A DNA stretch of 64,000 nt from Pseudooceanicola marinus (GCF_020177265.1 NZ_JAIVMC010000005.1:186001-250000), one strand, 5' to 3'; shown: positions 42,704 through 54,122, counted from the first letter of the stretch. Numbers and translations: made by a program. The notes: generated by a model not told the origin, from the sequence alone.

Positions 42704-43929
42704 GACCGGTAATCCGCGTTGATCGAGATGTAGCCGTGGGTCAGGTCGCAGGTCCAGACGGTGGCGGTTCCGCCGCCGAGGCCCAGGTCGACCGAAATGG
42801 CGATCTCCTGTTCTTTCATGATCGCGGCGCCCTGTTCCTCGCGGTAGTCGGGCGAGACCCAGCCGTTCTCGGCCACCAGGACATCGCCGAAGCGGATGGT
42901 CAGCAGGTCGCGGTCGGCAGCGGCGCCGGATTTGCCGATCGCCATGACGACACGGCCCCAGTTCGGGTCCTCGCCGGCGACGGCGGTCTTGATCAGCGGC
43001 GAATTGGCGATGGCCATGGCGTGCACCTTGGCGTCTTCGTCCGAGGCCGCGCCGGAGACGTGGATCTCGACGAACTTCGTCGCCCCTTCACCGTCCTTCA
43101 CCACCTGGTGGGCGAGGTCCAGCATCACGCCGCGCAGCGCCTCGATGAAGGCGGTGTTTTCCGGGCCGACCTCGGCGCCCGAGGCGCCGGTGGCGGCCAG
43201 CAGTAGCGTGTCGGAGGTCGAGGTGTCGCTGTCCACGGTGATGCAGTTGAAGGTCACGTCGGTCAGCGCCGACAGCATGTCCTGCAGAACGGACCGTTCC
43301 ACCTTCGCATCGGTGAAGATGTAGACCAGCATCGTCGCCATGTCCGGCGCGATCATGCCCGAGCCCTTGGCGATGCCCGCGATCTTCACCGGCTTGCCGT
43401 CCACCATCACCTCGGTCGAGGCGCCCTTGGGGAAGGTGTCGGTGGTCATGATGGCGCGGGCCGCGCCCTCGATCCCGGTGGCCGAGAGGCTGCCGGCCAG
43501 CTCATCCAGCTTGGCGGTGATGCGGGCGTGAGGCAGGGGTTCACCGATGACCCCGGTGGAGGAGGAGAAAACGCGCGCCTCCTCCAGCCCCAGTGCCTTC
43601 GCCGCGGCGGAGGTGACCGCGCGGGTCGCCTCGATGCCGTTCTTGCCGGTGAAGGCGTTGGAGTTGCCCGAGTTGACGACGATGGCCGCCGGGCCGTCTC
43701 CGTCCTGGCCGATCTTGTCCTGGCAATCCAGGACCGGGGCCGAACGGGTCTTCGAACGGGTGAAGACGCCGGCCATCGTGGTGCCGGCGTCGAGGGCGGC
43801 AAGCATCACGTCCGTGCGCCCCTGGTATTTCACGCCCGCCGCTGCCGTGGCAAAGCGCACCCCGTCGATGACGGGCAGTGCGGGGAAGGCGGCCGGAGCC
43901 AGGGGAGAGGTCGGATACTTGCCTGCCAT
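42700..43929 (-). CDS. argJ: Bifunctional ornithine acetyltransferase / N-acetylglutamate synthase
   Basis: ArgJ recycles the acetyl group between N-acetylornithine and glutamate in arginine synthesis. The 409-residue proenzyme self-cleaves before Thr199 in the MATML motif (GMIAPDMATMLVYIFT), making alpha and beta chains. Other family motifs are NSGNSNAFTG and DSDTSTSDT. It overlaps mutT by four bases and lies six bases after the parvulin gene. Confidence 0.95.
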   Translation of the reverse strand: MAGKYPTSPLAPAAFPALPVIDGVRFATAAAGVKYQGRTDVMLAALDAGTTMAGVFTRSKTRSAPVLDCQDKIGQDGDGPAAIVVNSGNSNAFTGKNGIEATRAVTSAAAKALGLEEARVFSSSTGVIGEPLPHARITAKLDELAGSLSATGIEGAARAIMTTDTFPKGASTEVMVDGKPVKIAGIAKGSGMIAPDMATMLVYIFTDAKVERSVLQDMLSALTDVTFNCITVDSDTSTSDTLLLAATGASGAEVGPENTAFIEALRGVMLDLAHQVVKDGEGATKFVEIHVSGAASDEDAKVHAMAIANSPLIKTAVAGEDPNWGRVVMAIGKSGAAADRDLLTIRFGDVLVAENGWVSPDYREEQGAAIMKEQEIAISVDLGLGGGTATVWTCDLTHGYISINADYRS

Positions 43930-43935
43930 GCGGTG

Positions 43936-44844
43936 TTACTCCTGCATTTCCATGTAGAGCGGCATCATGGCCTGGTTGCCCAGGTCCAGTTCGCCAAGTT
44001 CGGCAATGGATGCATCGGAGTTTGCGGTCAGCTCGTCAAGATAGGCCGCGCTCTCGCTCTGCTGAAGTTCCGCGGTGAGTTCCTGGCGCACCTCGTCCAG
44101 CGAGGGCTTGCGCTGGCGGGTTTCCTCCAGCTTGATCACGTGCCAGCCGAACTGGGTCTGCACCGGCGCGGACACCTCGCCCGGCTCCATCGCTTCGACG
44201 GCCTGGCTGAATTCGGCGACCATGCGGTCCGGGGTGAACCAGCCCAGGTCACCACCGTTGGGGCCCGACGGGCCGGTGGATTCGTCGCGCGCCAGCTGGG
44301 CGAACTCGGCGCCGCCGTCCAGCTGCTCGATGATGGCCTGTGCCTCTTCCTCGGTTTCGACCAGAATATGGGCAGCGTGGTATTCGACGGGGCCGGAGGC
44401 ATCGTCGGGGTAGGCCTCGTCATAGGCGGCCTGGATGCGCTCATCCGTCAGGGTCTCGTTCAGGTGCTGCATCATGGCGTCGGTGGCCACGATCCGGCGT
44501 TCGGTGTTGTCCAGCATGTAGCGCGTGGCGGCGGGGGTCTCGCCGTCGAACTGCTGGCTCAGCTCTTCCTGCTGGATCAGCTGTTGCAGCAGAGGGCCGG
44601 CGATCTGCGCCATGGGCATCTGGTTATAAGGCTGCGGGGCCTCCATGTGGGCTGCCACGACATGACCCAGGGTGATCTCGGTCTCGCCGACGCGGGCCAG
44701 CACGGTGTCCAGGGCCAGCGGGCCTTCGACGGTGAAGGTCTCCATCTCCGGTGCGGTGGTTTCCGTTGCGGCAGTGTCCTGCGCCAGCAGGGGGGCCGGA
44801 ACCGAAAGGGCCAGCAGGGCGGCGAGGGTGAGACGGTGCAACAT
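43936..44844 (-). CDS. Periplasmic parvulin-type peptidyl-prolyl isomerase
   Basis: The 302-residue protein from the ATG at 44844 (AAGGAAA Shine-Dalgarno) has a Sec signal (MLHRLTLAALLALSVPAPLLAQ). A SurA-N-like helical part precedes the parvulin domain (residues about 150-240: YHAAHILVETEEEAQAII, SGPNGGDLGWF, GWHVIKLEE), with a helical C-terminal tail. It helps fold outer-membrane proteins in the periplasm. Divergent from secA by 174 bases. Confidence 0.9.
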   Translation of the reverse strand: MLHRLTLAALLALSVPAPLLAQDTAATETTAPEMETFTVEGPLALDTVLARVGETEITLGHVVAAHMEAPQPYNQMPMAQIAGPLLQQLIQQEELSQQFDGETPAATRYMLDNTERRIVATDAMMQHLNETLTDERIQAAYDEAYPDDASGPVEYHAAHILVETEEEAQAIIEQLDGGAEFAQLARDESTGPSGPNGGDLGWFTPDRMVAEFSQAVEAMEPGEVSAPVQTQFGWHVIKLEETRQRKPSLDEVRQELTAELQQSESAAYLDELTANSDASIAELGELDLGNQAMMPLYMEMQE

Positions 44845-45018
44845 GGATTTTCCTTCCGTTTGCCACGGGGGCCGTGGCGTTGACACTCTTCCGCCCGCCC
44901 ACTACATCGCCTTATGGCAAAGGGGCTTGGCGGCCTGTTCCGGCCCTGTTTACGGGCCCGAGAGCGACCGCACAACCGGCCCCCTCACACGTTGGCGTCA
45001 GGAAGCGGAAGATAGATC

Positions 45019-47760
45019 ATGCTGGGTTTCGGAACACTCGCCAAGAAGGTCTTCGGCACACCGAATGACCGCAAGGTCAAGGCGACACGCCCGCTGATCG
45101 CGAAGATCAACGCGCTGGAAGAAGAGTACAAGGCCCTGTCGGACGATGGCCTGCGCGCCAAGACCGAGGAATTCAAGAAACGGCTGGGCGAGGGCGAGAC
45201 ACTCGACGATCTGCTGCCCGAAGCCTTTGCAAACTGCCGTGAAGGGGCCCGCCGCGCCATTGGCCTGCGGGCCTTCGACGTTCAGTTGATGGGCGGCATC
45301 TTCCTGCACCAGGGCAATATCGCCGAGATGAAGACGGGCGAGGGCAAGACCCTGGTCGCCACCTTCCCCGCCTACCTGAACGGGCTGACGGGCAAGGGCG
45401 TGCACGTGGTCACGGTGAACGACTACCTGGCCAAGCGCGACGCGGAATGGATGTCGAAGGTTTACGGCTTCCTCGGACTGACGACCGGCGTCGTCTATCC
45501 CAGCCAGCCGGACGCGGAGAAACGCGAGGCCTACCTCTGCGACATCACCTATGCGACCAACAACGAGCTGGGCTTCGATTACCTGCGCGACAACATGAAG
45601 TCCGAGCTGAAGGACCTCTACCAGCGTGAGCACAACTTCGCGATCGTCGACGAGGTGGACAGCATCCTGATCGACGAGGCGCGCACGCCGCTGATCATCT
45701 CCGGCCCGGCGCAGGACCGCAGCGATCTCTATACCGCGATCGACGCGCTGATCCCCTCGCTGACCGAGGAGGACTATTCCACCGACGAGAAGCAGCGCAG
45801 CGTGACCTTCACCGAGGCCGGCAACGAGAAGCTGGAGACCCTCCTGCACGAGGCCGGTCTGCTGGAAGAGGGGGCGACGCTCTATGACCCTGAATCCACC
45901 ACCATCGTGCACCACGTGAACCAGGGCCTGCGCGCCCACAAGCTGTTCATCAAGGACCAGCATTACATCGTGCGCAACGGCGACGTGGTTCTGATCGACG
46001 AATTCACCGGCCGCATGATGCCGGGTCGCCGCCTGTCCGAGGGGCTGCACCAGGCGATCGAGGCCAAGGAAAAGGTCGAGATCCAGCCGGAGAACGTGAC
46101 CCTGGCGCAGGTGACCTTCCAGAACTACTTCCGCCTCTACAACAAGCTGTCGGGCATGACCGGGACCGCCACCACCGAGGCCGAGGAATTCCAGGAAATC
46201 TATGGCCTGGGCGTGGTCGAGGTGCCGACGAACAAGCCGATCGCGCGGATCGACAACGACGACGCGATCTACCGCACCCAGGAAGAGAAGTTCCAGGCGA
46301 TCATCGAGGAGATCCGCCAGGCGCACGAAAAGGGTCAGCCGATCCTCGTGGGCACCACCTCGATCGAGAAGTCGGAACTGCTGTCGCAGCTGCTGACCCA
46401 GGCCGGGCTGGAGCACAACGTGCTGAACGCCCGCCACCATGAGCAGGAGGCGCAGATCGTCGGCGAGGCCGGCAAGCTGGGCGCGATCACCATCGCCACG
46501 AACATGGCCGGCCGCGGCACCGACATCAAGCTGGGCGGCAACGTCGAGATGAAGGTGATGGATGCCCTGGCCGCCAACCCCGAGGCCGATCCCGACGCCG
46601 TGCGCGAGAAGATCGAGGCCGAACATGCCTCCGCCGAACAGGCGGTGAAGGATGCCGGCGGTCTTTACGTGCTGGCGACCGAACGCCACGAGAGCCGCCG
46701 CATCGACAACCAGCTGCGAGGCCGGTCGGGCCGTCAGGGCGACCCCGGCAAGTCCAGCTTCTTCCTGAGCCTTGAAGACGACCTGATGCGCATCTTCGGC
46801 TCCGAACGCCTGGAGAAGGTGCTGTCGGGTCTCGGCATGAAGGAAGGCGAGGCGATCATCCACCCCTGGGTGAACAAGTCGCTGGAACGCGCCCAGGCCA
46901 AGGTCGAGGGCCGCAACTTCGACATGCGCAAGAACGTGTTGAAGTTCGACGACGTGATGAACGACCAGCGGAAGCTGATCTTCGGTCAGCGCCGCGAGAT
47001 CATGGAGGCGCAGGACCTGAGCGAGATCGTGCAGGACATGCGCTATGAGGTGATCGCGGATCTGGTCGATCAGTACATGCCGCCCAAGACCTACGCCGAT
47101 CAGTGGGACACCGAGGGTCTGCGCGCCGCCTGCATCGAGAAGCTGGGCATCGACGTGCCGGTGGACGAATGGGCCGCCGAGGAAGGCGTGGACGACGAAC
47201 AGGTGATCGAACGTCTGGAGAAGGCCTCGGACGAGGCCATGGCCGCCAAGGCCGCCGCCTTCGGCCCCGAGCACATGCGCGTCATCGAAAAGCAGATCCT
47301 GCTGCAGACCATCGACGGCAAGTGGCGCGAACACCTGCTGCGGATGGAACACCTGCGCTCCGTCGTGGGCTTCCGCGGCTATGCGCAGCGCGATCCGCTG
47401 AACGAGTACAAGAACGAGGGCTTCCAGCTGTTCGAGACGCTGCTGGACAGCCTGCGTGAAGAGGTGACGGCGACCCTGTCGCGGGTCCGCCCGATGACCG
47501 AGGAAGAACGCCAGGCCCAGATCAACGCCCTGCAACAGCAGATGGCGGCGCAACAGGCCCAGGTGGATGCCGCCGTGCAGCAGTCCGAGGCCCGCGCCTC
47601 GGGCGAGGTGGTGGCCGAAGGCGTGAACCCCGAGGGCGAAGGCTACGTCGAAGGCTTTGATCCGGAGAACCCCGAGACCTGGGGCCGTCCGAACCGCAAT
47701 GCGCTCTGCCCCTGCGGGTCGGGCAAGAAGTTCAAGCATTGCCACGGCGCGCTGGTCTGA
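45019..47760 (+). CDS. secA: Preprotein translocase ATPase SecA
   Basis: SecA drives preproteins through SecYEG. The 913-residue protein has Walker A GEGKTLVA (about residue 107), Walker [13 protein letters not shown] (about residue 213) and the C-terminal zinc site C897-P-C899...C908-H909 ([14 protein letters not shown]), which binds SecB. The ATG at 45019 follows a GGAAG. It stands between the divergent parvulin gene and its own terminator, so it is a single-gene unit. Confidence 0.97.
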   Translation: MLGFGTLAKKVFGTPNDRKVKATRPLIAKINALEEEYKALSDDGLRAKTEEFKKRLGEGETLDDLLPEAFANCREGARRAIGLRAFDVQLMGGIFLHQGNIAEMKTGEGKTLVATFPAYLNGLTGKGVHVVTVNDYLAKRDAEWMSKVYGFLGLTTGVVYPSQPDAEKREAYLCDITYATNNELGFDYLRDNMKSELKDLYQREHNFAIVDEVDSILIDEARTPLIISGPAQDRSDLYTAIDALIPSLTEEDYSTDEKQRSVTFTEAGNEKLETLLHEAGLLEEGATLYDPESTTIVHHVNQGLRAHKLFIKDQHYIVRNGDVVLIDEFTGRMMPGRRLSEGLHQAIEAKEKVEIQPENVTLAQVTFQNYFRLYNKLSGMTGTATTEAEEFQEIYGLGVVEVPTNKPIARIDNDDAIYRTQEEKFQAIIEEIRQAHEKGQPILVGTTSIEKSELLSQLLTQAGLEHNVLNARHHEQEAQIVGEAGKLGAITIATNMAGRGTDIKLGGNVEMKVMDALAANPEADPDAVREKIEAEHASAEQAVKDAGGLYVLATERHESRRIDNQLRGRSGRQGDPGKSSFFLSLEDDLMRIFGSERLEKVLSGLGMKEGEAIIHPWVNKSLERAQAKVEGRNFDMRKNVLKFDDVMNDQRKLIFGQRREIMEAQDLSEIVQDMRYEVIADLVDQYMPPKTYADQWDTEGLRAACIEKLGIDVPVDEWAAEEGVDDEQVIERLEKASDEAMAAKAAAFGPEHMRVIEKQILLQTIDGKWREHLLRMEHLRSVVGFRGYAQRDPLNEYKNEGFQLFETLLDSLREEVTATLSRVRPMTEEERQAQINALQQQMAAQQAQVDAAVQQSEARASGEVVAEGVNPEGEGYVEGFDPENPETWGRPNRNALCPCGSGKKFKHCHGALV

Positions 47761-47784
47761 TCGATGGCCGCTGACAGGATGCGA

Positions 47785-47815
47785 AGGGGCGGTGCCAGTG
47801 GCGCCGCCCTTTTTT
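47785..47815 (+). terminator. Rho-independent terminator of secA
   Basis: Stem GGGCGGTGCC (47787-47796) / GGCGCCGCCC (47800-47809), one G-T pair, loop AGT, then six T's, 26 bases after the stop. Confidence 0.88.
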
Positions 47816-47917
47816 CATGGGCCCGAACGGGGGGAGAGGCCCGAATGACTCCCCGCCCGCGCCACATCGCTGCCCGAATCCTCGCCGATCTTGCGATCAT
47901 CGCAGGAGGGACATCCG

Positions 47918-48991
47918 ATGCCACTCGCCAAGGCCAGACTGATCAAGGGCGTTGCCATTGCCGGGGCGACGCTGTGCGTTGCGGGCGTCAGCGGGGTGCT
48001 GATGGAGCGGCACAGCCGCCAGGTCGCCGCGGAACAGGCCGCCGAGGCGCGCACCCCGGCCCCGCAACCCGCGGTGCAGGAGGCCACGGCTGCCGCCCTG
48101 CCGGCCGCTCCGGTGCCCCAGGCTCTGCCCGAGGCTGACACCCTGCCGCTTCAGGACATCGAACTGACCTCCTCCCCCGTGATCCTGCCCGAGAGCGACC
48201 CAAGCCATGGCGGCTTCGGCGCAGAGGCGCAGCTGGTTCAGGCCCAGGCCACTGACCAAGCCACGGACCCGACGGCGCCCGAGGGTGAGGCTGGCGCGGA
48301 GGTGGCAAACGACTGCCCCGTGTCCCTGACCGCCGAACCCGCCGCCGCGGCCATGGTGACCCTGACCCTCGACGCGCCCTGCTACGCCGAGGATCGCGTG
48401 GCCTTCCATCATGAGGGCATGGTGTTTTCCGAACTGACCGACGCCGAGGGCGCGCTGACCCTGTCGGTGCCGGCCCTGGCCGAATATGCGATCTTCGTGG
48501 CCGTCTTCCAGGATGGCGAAGGCGCCAGCGCCGAGGCCGAGGTGTCGTCGCTGGCCTTCTACGACCGGTCTGTCGTGCAGTGGCAGGGCGAGACGGGGCT
48601 GGAATTGCATGCGCTGGAATATGGCGCCAGCTACGACGACAGCGGCCACGTCTGGGCCGAAACCCCCCGGGATGTCAGCGTCGCGGCACGGGGCGAGGGC
48701 GGCTTCCTGACCGTGCTGGGCAACGCCGATCTGCCGCAGGCCCGCCTGGCGCAGGTCTATTCCTTCCCGCTGGGCATCGCCCGCCAGGCCGGCACCATCG
48801 ACCTGTCGGTGGAGGCCCAGGTGACCGAGGCCAATTGCGGCCGCGAGATCACCGCCCAGGTGATCCATGTCAGCGAAGGCGCCTTCGGCAGCTTCCATGA
48901 CCTGAATGTCACGATGCCCGCCTGCGACGCGGCGGGGGATTATCTGCTGTTGAAGAATCTGCTCGATGATCTGAAGATCGCCGCCAAGTAA
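47918..48991 (+). CDS. Membrane-anchored exported protein of unknown function
   Basis: The 357-residue protein begins with one transmembrane helix (residues about 9-28) and a Pro/Ala/Glu-rich linker (about 40-130, with low complexity). The C-terminal part is beta-rich: two cysteines (DCPVSLTAEP and APCYAEDRVAF) start a domain with VAFHHEGMVFSELTDAEGAL, and further cysteines (NCGREITAQ, PACDAAGDY) suggest disulphides outside the cytoplasm. The ATG at 47918 has GGAGGG. I do not know the function. The SBP-OmpA fusion gene starts 25 bases after it, so the two probably share a transcript. Confidence 0.72.
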   Translation: MPLAKARLIKGVAIAGATLCVAGVSGVLMERHSRQVAAEQAAEARTPAPQPAVQEATAAALPAAPVPQALPEADTLPLQDIELTSSPVILPESDPSHGGFGAEAQLVQAQATDQATDPTAPEGEAGAEVANDCPVSLTAEPAAAAMVTLTLDAPCYAEDRVAFHHEGMVFSELTDAEGALTLSVPALAEYAIFVAVFQDGEGASAEAEVSSLAFYDRSVVQWQGETGLELHALEYGASYDDSGHVWAETPRDVSVAARGEGGFLTVLGNADLPQARLAQVYSFPLGIARQAGTIDLSVEAQVTEANCGREITAQVIHVSEGAFGSFHDLNVTMPACDAAGDYLLLKNLLDDLKIAAK

Positions 48992-49016
48992 CCTGCGGGA
49001 ACCCGAGGTCAGGCAC

Positions 49017-50576
49017 ATGCGATCCTTCCGTGCGGCGATTTTCGCCGCACTTTTCCTTTTGCCCCTCGCGACACTGGTCCGCGCGCAGGACGTGACGCTG
49101 ACCTCGCGCGACGGCAATGTCGAGCTGTCCGGCGACCTGCTGGGCTTCGACGGCGAATTCTACCGGCTGCAGACTGAGTTCGGCGTGCTGACGCTGGATG
49201 GATCCGGCGTTCTCTGTGACGGGCCGGGTTGCCCGGACCTGACGGATTACGTCGCCCGCATCACCATCTCCGGTGCCGAAACCGTGGGCGAGGTGCTGAT
49301 GCCCGCCCTCGTCGAAGGTTTCGGCCTGCGTGCGGGCTATGCCGTGCGGCGCGAGGCCCTGGGGCCGGGGCAGGTCCTTTACACCTTGACCGAACGGGAT
49401 GGTGGTCGCGTTGCGGGGGAGTTCACAATTCACAGCCAGACCACCGACAGCGGCTTCGACGAGCTGATCGAGGCTGGCGCCGATCTGGTCATGGCCCTGC
49501 GCGAGGTCCGCGAAGAGGAGCTGGAGGCCGCCCGGGCGGCAGGCCTCGGCGATCTGACCCAGCGGGGCCGGGCGCGGGTGCTGGCGCTGGATGCGCTGGT
49601 GCCCATTGTGGCGCCGGGCAACCCGGTGCAGCGGATCACCATGACCCAGCTGGCCGATGTCTTTGCCGGGCGGATCACCAACTGGCAGGAGCTGGGCGGG
49701 GCGGATGCGCCCATCGTGCCGCACCTGCGGGATCTGACCTCGGGCCTGGGGCAGGTGGTGCAGGACCGCCTGCTGCGCCCCGCCGGGGCCGATCTGGCCG
49801 AGGGGGCGGTGCAGCACGAAACCGACGACGCCCTGCTGCGCGCGGTGCTGGCCGATCCCTTCGCCATCGGTCTGTCCTCGGCCTCCGAAGTGGGGGCCGC
49901 GGCGGGGCTGGCCCTGTCGGGCGACTGCGGTTTCACCCTTCAGGCCACGCGGCGCAACGCCAAGACCGAAGATTACCCGATGACGGCGCCCGTCTTCCTC
50001 TACCAGCCCGCCGTGCGCCTGCCGAAACTGGCGCGCGACTTTCTGGCCTATACCCGCGACCCCCAGGCGCAATACGTGATCCGCCGCGCGGGCTTCGTCG
50101 ACCAGCTGCCCGAGGAGGTCGCGATCGACGACCAGGGGGACCGGTTTGCCAATGCCATCGCCCAGGCCGGCGACGAGGTGCCGCTGGCCGAATTGCAGCG
50201 CATGGTGACCACCCTGACGGGGATGAAGCGGCTGACCATCTCCTTCCGTTTCCGCGCCGGGTCCACCCGGCTGGACGCGCAATCCATGTCGAACGTGCGG
50301 ATGATGGCCCGGGCGCTGGAAAGCGGCCAGTTCGACGGGCGCGAGGTTCTGCTGGTCGGCTTCTCCGACGGGGATGGCGCGGCCGAGGCGAACCTGCGGC
50401 TGTCGGCGGAACGGGCCGAAACGGTGCGCCGCGCGGTGCTGGCCGCGGCCGAAACCGCCGACCTGTCGCGCCTGACCCTGGGCATCGACACCTTCGGCGA
50501 GGCGATGCCCATGGCCTGCGATGACAGCGAATGGGGCCGCCAGGTGAACCGCCGGGTCGAGGTCTGGCTGCGCTGA
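49017..50576 (+). CDS. Phosphate-binding-protein-like/OmpA fusion protein
   Basis: The 519-residue protein has a Sec signal ([20 protein letters not shown]...). Residues about 25-390 resemble PstS-type phosphate-binding proteins ([29 protein letters not shown] and [17 protein letters not shown]). The C-terminal 110 residues are an OmpA-like peptidoglycan-binding domain ([40 protein letters not shown] and [12 protein letters not shown]). The fusion would place a ligand-binding domain against peptidoglycan. Neither pst nor pho genes are nearby. The role is unknown. Confidence 0.85.
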   Translation: MRSFRAAIFAALFLLPLATLVRAQDVTLTSRDGNVELSGDLLGFDGEFYRLQTEFGVLTLDGSGVLCDGPGCPDLTDYVARITISGAETVGEVLMPALVEGFGLRAGYAVRREALGPGQVLYTLTERDGGRVAGEFTIHSQTTDSGFDELIEAGADLVMALREVREEELEAARAAGLGDLTQRGRARVLALDALVPIVAPGNPVQRITMTQLADVFAGRITNWQELGGADAPIVPHLRDLTSGLGQVVQDRLLRPAGADLAEGAVQHETDDALLRAVLADPFAIGLSSASEVGAAAGLALSGDCGFTLQATRRNAKTEDYPMTAPVFLYQPAVRLPKLARDFLAYTRDPQAQYVIRRAGFVDQLPEEVAIDDQGDRFANAIAQAGDEVPLAELQRMVTTLTGMKRLTISFRFRAGSTRLDAQSMSNVRMMARALESGQFDGREVLLVGFSDGDGAAEANLRLSAERAETVRRAVLAAAETADLSRLTLGIDTFGEAMPMACDDSEWGRQVNRRVEVWLR

Positions 50577-50596
50577 ACGGGCCCGCAGGGCCTGGG

Positions 50597-50650
50597 TTTT
50601 CCATTTTTCGGCCCTCGTTTTCCATATCGTGGAAAGGTGCGGATTTTCCG
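50597..50650 (+). promoter_or_regulatory. Repeated TTTTCC sites upstream of glcB
   Basis: TTTTCCAT occurs at 50597-50604 and 50618-50625, and TTTTCCG at 50644-50650. The second copy is part of a dyad, TTTCCA (50619-50624) and TGGAAA (50630-50635) around TATCG. The set lies 55-108 bases before the glcB start and may be an operator for control by acetate or glyoxylate. No regulator gene is adjacent. Confidence 0.4.
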
Positions 50651-50704
50651 TCGCCAGTGGCCGCACAGGCGCTATCCTTGCCGCAACACTTTCAGGAGAT
50701 CGTT

Positions 50705-52858
50705 ATGACCGACTATGTCAGCCGCGCCGGCCTCTCCGTGGCCACGGAATTGGCCGATCTGATCGAAGGGCAGGTCCTGCCCGGCCTGCCCGTGGGGGCG
50801 GAAGAGTTCTGGACAGGCTATGCCCGCATCCTGCGGGATCTGGTGCCGCAGAACCTGGCCCTGCTGAACACCCGCGAGAGGATGCAGGCGCAGATCGACG
50901 ACTGGCTGACCGCCCGCAAGGGTCAGCCCTGGGATGGCGCCGCCTATCGCGCCTTCCTGGAGGAGATCGGCTATATCGTCCCCGAGGGCCCGGATTTCTC
51001 CATCGGCACCGAGAACGTCGATGACGAGATCGCCCGTGTCGCCGGCCCGCAGCTGGTGGTGCCGATCACCAACGCCCGTTTCGCGCTGAACGCTGCCAAT
51101 GCCCGCTGGGGATCGCTCTACGATGCGCTTTACGGCACCGACGCGCTGCCGGGCGCGCCCGAGGGCAAGGGGTATGATCCCAAGCGTGGCGCACAGGCGG
51201 TGGCCTGGGCGGCAGAGTTCCTGGATACCTCGGTGCCGCTGAAAACGATCTCGCACACCGAGGTCAGCGAGTATTTCCGCGAGGGCGAGGAGTTGATGGC
51301 GCGCTCGGCCTCCGGTGTGCACGGCTTCAAGGATCCGCATGTCTTCGTGGGCTACGCCGAAGAGGGCGCCACGGCCACCTACATGCTGCGCCACAACGGG
51401 TTGCACATCGGCCTGCTGATCGACCCCTCGCACCCGGTGGGCCGCGACAGCGCCGCGGGTCTGCGCGACGTGCTGCTGGAATCGGCCCTGACCGCGATCC
51501 AGGACTGCGAGGACAGCGTGGCCTGCGTCGATGCCGCCGACAAGGTTCTGGCCTATGCCAACTGGCTGGGCCTGATGAAGGGCGACCTCAGCGAAACCTT
51601 CGAGAAGGGCGGCAAGACGATGACCCGCGTCCTGGCCCCCGACATGGCTCTGACCGCCCCTGACGGCAGTGCCCTGTCGCTGCAGGGCCGATCCCTGCAG
51701 CTGGTGCGCAACGTGGGGCACCTGATGACAACCGACGCGGTGCTGTTCGAGGGCGAGGAGACGCCCGAAGGCATGCTGGACGCCATGGTCACCGTGACCT
51801 GCGCCATGCACGACCTGGCCAAGACCGAGGGCCCGCGCAATTCCCGCACCGGGTCGGTCTACGTGGTGAAGCCGAAGATGCACGGACCGGAGGAAGTGGC
51901 CTTTGCCGATCGTCTTTACGCTGACGTGGAGGCCGTTCTGGGCCTGCCGCTGAACACGGTGAAGCTGGGCGTGATGGACGAGGAGCGCCGCACCTCGGTC
52001 AACCTCTCCGAATGCCTGCGCCAGGTGAAGGACCGCGTGGTCTTCATCAACACCGGCTTCCTCGACCGGACGGGGGACGAGATCCACACCTCGATGCAGG
52101 CGGGCGCCTTCGTGCCCAAGGCCGACATGGCCAAGGCCGGCTGGCTGGCCGTCTATGAACAGGGCAACGTCGACACCGGCCTGACCCTGGGCCTGCAGGG
52201 CAAGGGGCAGATCGGCAAGGGCATGTGGGCCAAGCCGGACAAGATGGCCGAGATGCTGGAGGCCAAGATCGGCCACCCGATGGCCGGCGCCAATTGCGCC
52301 TGGGTGCCGTCGCCCACGGCCGCCACGCTGCATGCCACCCACTACCACCAGGTCGATGTCTTTGCCCGCCAGGATGAGCTGAAGGGCCGCGACGCCGCCT
52401 CGCTGGATGCGCTGCTGACGCCGCCGCTGCTGTCGGGGCGCAACCTGACGGACGAGGAGGTGACGCGCGAGGTCGAAAACAACTGCCAGGGCATCCTGGG
52501 CTACGTGGTGCGCTGGATTGATCAGGGCGTGGGCTGTTCCAAGGTGCCCGACATCAACGACGTGGGCCTGATGGAAGACCGCGCGACGCTGCGGATCTCG
52601 TCCCAGTACCTGGCCAACTGGCTGCTGCATGGCCTGGTCAGCGAGGACCAGGTCGAGGATGCTCTGCGCCGCATGGCCGTCAAGGTCGACGCCCAGAATG
52701 CCGGTGACCCGGCCTATACCCCCATGGCGCCCGATTTCGACGGGGTGGCATTTGCCGCCGCGCGGGACCTGATCTTCACCGGCGTGGCGCAGCCTTCGGG
52801 CTATACCGAGCCGGTGCTGCACGCCCGCCGCCGGGAAGCGAAGGAGAAGACCCAATGA
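50705..52858 (+). CDS. glcB: Malate synthase G
   Basis: GlcB condenses glyoxylate and acetyl-CoA to malate, used in the glyoxylate cycle and glycolate use. The 717-residue protein has the type G size and motifs: [50 protein letters not shown] and [12 protein letters not shown], with C-terminal [29 protein letters not shown] Shine-Dalgarno precedes the ATG at 50705. glcG starts inside its last four bases. Confidence 0.96.
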   Translation: MTDYVSRAGLSVATELADLIEGQVLPGLPVGAEEFWTGYARILRDLVPQNLALLNTRERMQAQIDDWLTARKGQPWDGAAYRAFLEEIGYIVPEGPDFSIGTENVDDEIARVAGPQLVVPITNARFALNAANARWGSLYDALYGTDALPGAPEGKGYDPKRGAQAVAWAAEFLDTSVPLKTISHTEVSEYFREGEELMARSASGVHGFKDPHVFVGYAEEGATATYMLRHNGLHIGLLIDPSHPVGRDSAAGLRDVLLESALTAIQDCEDSVACVDAADKVLAYANWLGLMKGDLSETFEKGGKTMTRVLAPDMALTAPDGSALSLQGRSLQLVRNVGHLMTTDAVLFEGEETPEGMLDAMVTVTCAMHDLAKTEGPRNSRTGSVYVVKPKMHGPEEVAFADRLYADVEAVLGLPLNTVKLGVMDEERRTSVNLSECLRQVKDRVVFINTGFLDRTGDEIHTSMQAGAFVPKADMAKAGWLAVYEQGNVDTGLTLGLQGKGQIGKGMWAKPDKMAEMLEAKIGHPMAGANCAWVPSPTAATLHATHYHQVDVFARQDELKGRDAASLDALLTPPLLSGRNLTDEEVTREVENNCQGILGYVVRWIDQGVGCSKVPDINDVGLMEDRATLRISSQYLANWLLHGLVSEDQVEDALRRMAVKVDAQNAGDPAYTPMAPDFDGVAFAAARDLIFTGVAQPSGYTEPVLHARRREAKEKTQ

Positions 52859-53277
52859 TCCAGGTGACCCGACTGGACCTCGCCGATGCCCGCGTGCTGT
52901 TGGACGGCGCCAAGGCCAAGGCCGAGGAAATCGGCGTGCCCATGTGTATCGCCATCACCGACGAAAGCGGCAACCTGCTGGCGTTCGAGCGGATGGAAGG
53001 CGGCAAGGTGACCTCGATCACCATCGCCATCGACAAGAGCTTCACCGCTTCGGGCGCGAAGAAGGCGACCCATGACTACGGCAGCGCATCGCAGCCCGGC
53101 GCACCGGCCTACGGCATCGGCTCCGCCATCGGTGGGCGCCTGATGGTCGTCGCCGGCGGCCTGCCGGTGATGGCCGGCGGCGACTGTGTCGGCGGCATCG
53201 GTATCAGTTCCGGCACGCCGGGGCAGGACCGCGAGGTGGCCGAGGCCGGTCTCGCGGCCTTCGAGGCGACGCTCTGA
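52855..53277 (+). CDS. glcG: GlcG/HbpS-family protein
   Basis: The 140-residue protein is of the GlcG/HbpS family: [40 protein letters not shown], then [24 protein letters not shown] and the glycine-rich [13 protein letters not shown] ending. These proteins often accompany glcB and other glycolate genes and can bind haem; the exact role is unclear. It overlaps glcB by four bases. Confidence 0.92.
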   Translation: MIQVTRLDLADARVLLDGAKAKAEEIGVPMCIAITDESGNLLAFERMEGGKVTSITIAIDKSFTASGAKKATHDYGSASQPGAPAYGIGSAIGGRLMVVAGGLPVMAGGDCVGGIGISSGTPGQDREVAEAGLAAFEATL

Positions 53278-53303
53278 CCCTTCCGGGGACAGCATGATAG
53301 GAT

Positions 53304-53335
53304 CGGACGGCCCCTTGGGGGGCCGTCCGTCGTTT
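53304..53335 (+). terminator. Rho-independent terminator of glcB-glcG
   Basis: Perfect 11-bp stem CGGACGGCCCC (53304-53314) / GGGGCCGTCCG (53319-53329), loop TTGG, then TCGTTT. It lies 26 bases after the glcG stop. Confidence 0.82.
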
Positions 53336-53360
53336 CCGGGCCAGGGGATCCGGGTAAGGG

Positions 53361-54122
53361 CTAGAGGTAGCCTTCGGAGCGGAAGGACAGTTCGCGCGAG
53401 CGGCCGACGATGATGTGGTCGTGCAGCGACAGGCCCAAGGCCGCGGCCGCGGCTTCGATCTGGGCGGTCATGTCGATATCCGCCTGCGAGGGCGACGGGT
53501 CGCCCGAGGGGTGGTTGTGCACCAGGATCAGCGCGCTGGCGTTCAGCTGCAGCGCGCGTTTCACCACCTCGCGCGGGTAGACGGGCACATGATCGACGGT
53601 GCCTTTTCCCTGTTCCTCATCCGCGATCAGCACGTTCTTCCTGTCCAGGTAGAGGACGCGGAACTGTTCCGTTTCGCGATGCGACATGGCGGTGTGGCAA
53701 TAGTCCAGCAGGGCGTCCCAGGAACTGACCACGGGGCGCTGCATGATGCGGGCGCGGGCCAGGCGGTGCGCGGCGGCCTCGATGATCTTCAGCTCGCACA
53801 CCACGGCCTCGCCGACCTCATGCTGTTCCAGTAGCTGTTCGCGCGGTGCGCTGATGACGCTGTTGAAATCCCCGAACCGTTGCAACAGGCGGCGGGCCAG
53901 GGGTTTCATGTCCTGGCGCGCATTGGCGCGGAAGAGGACCAGTTCCAGCATCTCGTAGTCGGGCAGGGCGGCGGGACCGCCCTGCATGAACCGTTCGCGC
54001 AGGCGCTTGCGGTGTTCGCCGATATAGGACGGCAGGCGGCCGGATTTCAGCGGCTGCACCGGCGCCTCGTCGCTGTCGAAAAGCGAGGGCGCACTGTCGG
54101 AAAAGGCAGAAGTTTCAGTCAT
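53361..54122 (-). CDS. radC: RadC-family JAB/MPN-domain protein
   Basis: The 253-residue protein has a helix-hairpin-helix-like N-terminal part (PDYEMLELVLFRANARQDMK) and a JAB/MPN metalloprotease-like domain with the zinc motif HNHPSGDPSPSQAD near residue 205. The name implies DNA repair, but the real function of RadC is uncertain. No Shine-Dalgarno is visible before the ATG. dnaJ lies upstream in the same direction with a 230-base structured gap. Confidence 0.9.
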   Translation of the reverse strand: MTETSAFSDSAPSLFDSDEAPVQPLKSGRLPSYIGEHRKRLRERFMQGGPAALPDYEMLELVLFRANARQDMKPLARRLLQRFGDFNSVISAPREQLLEQHEVGEAVVCELKIIEAAAHRLARARIMQRPVVSSWDALLDYCHTAMSHRETEQFRVLYLDRKNVLIADEEQGKGTVDHVPVYPREVVKRALQLNASALILVHNHPSGDPSPSQADIDMTAQIEAAAAALGLSLHDHIIVGRSRELSFRSEGYL

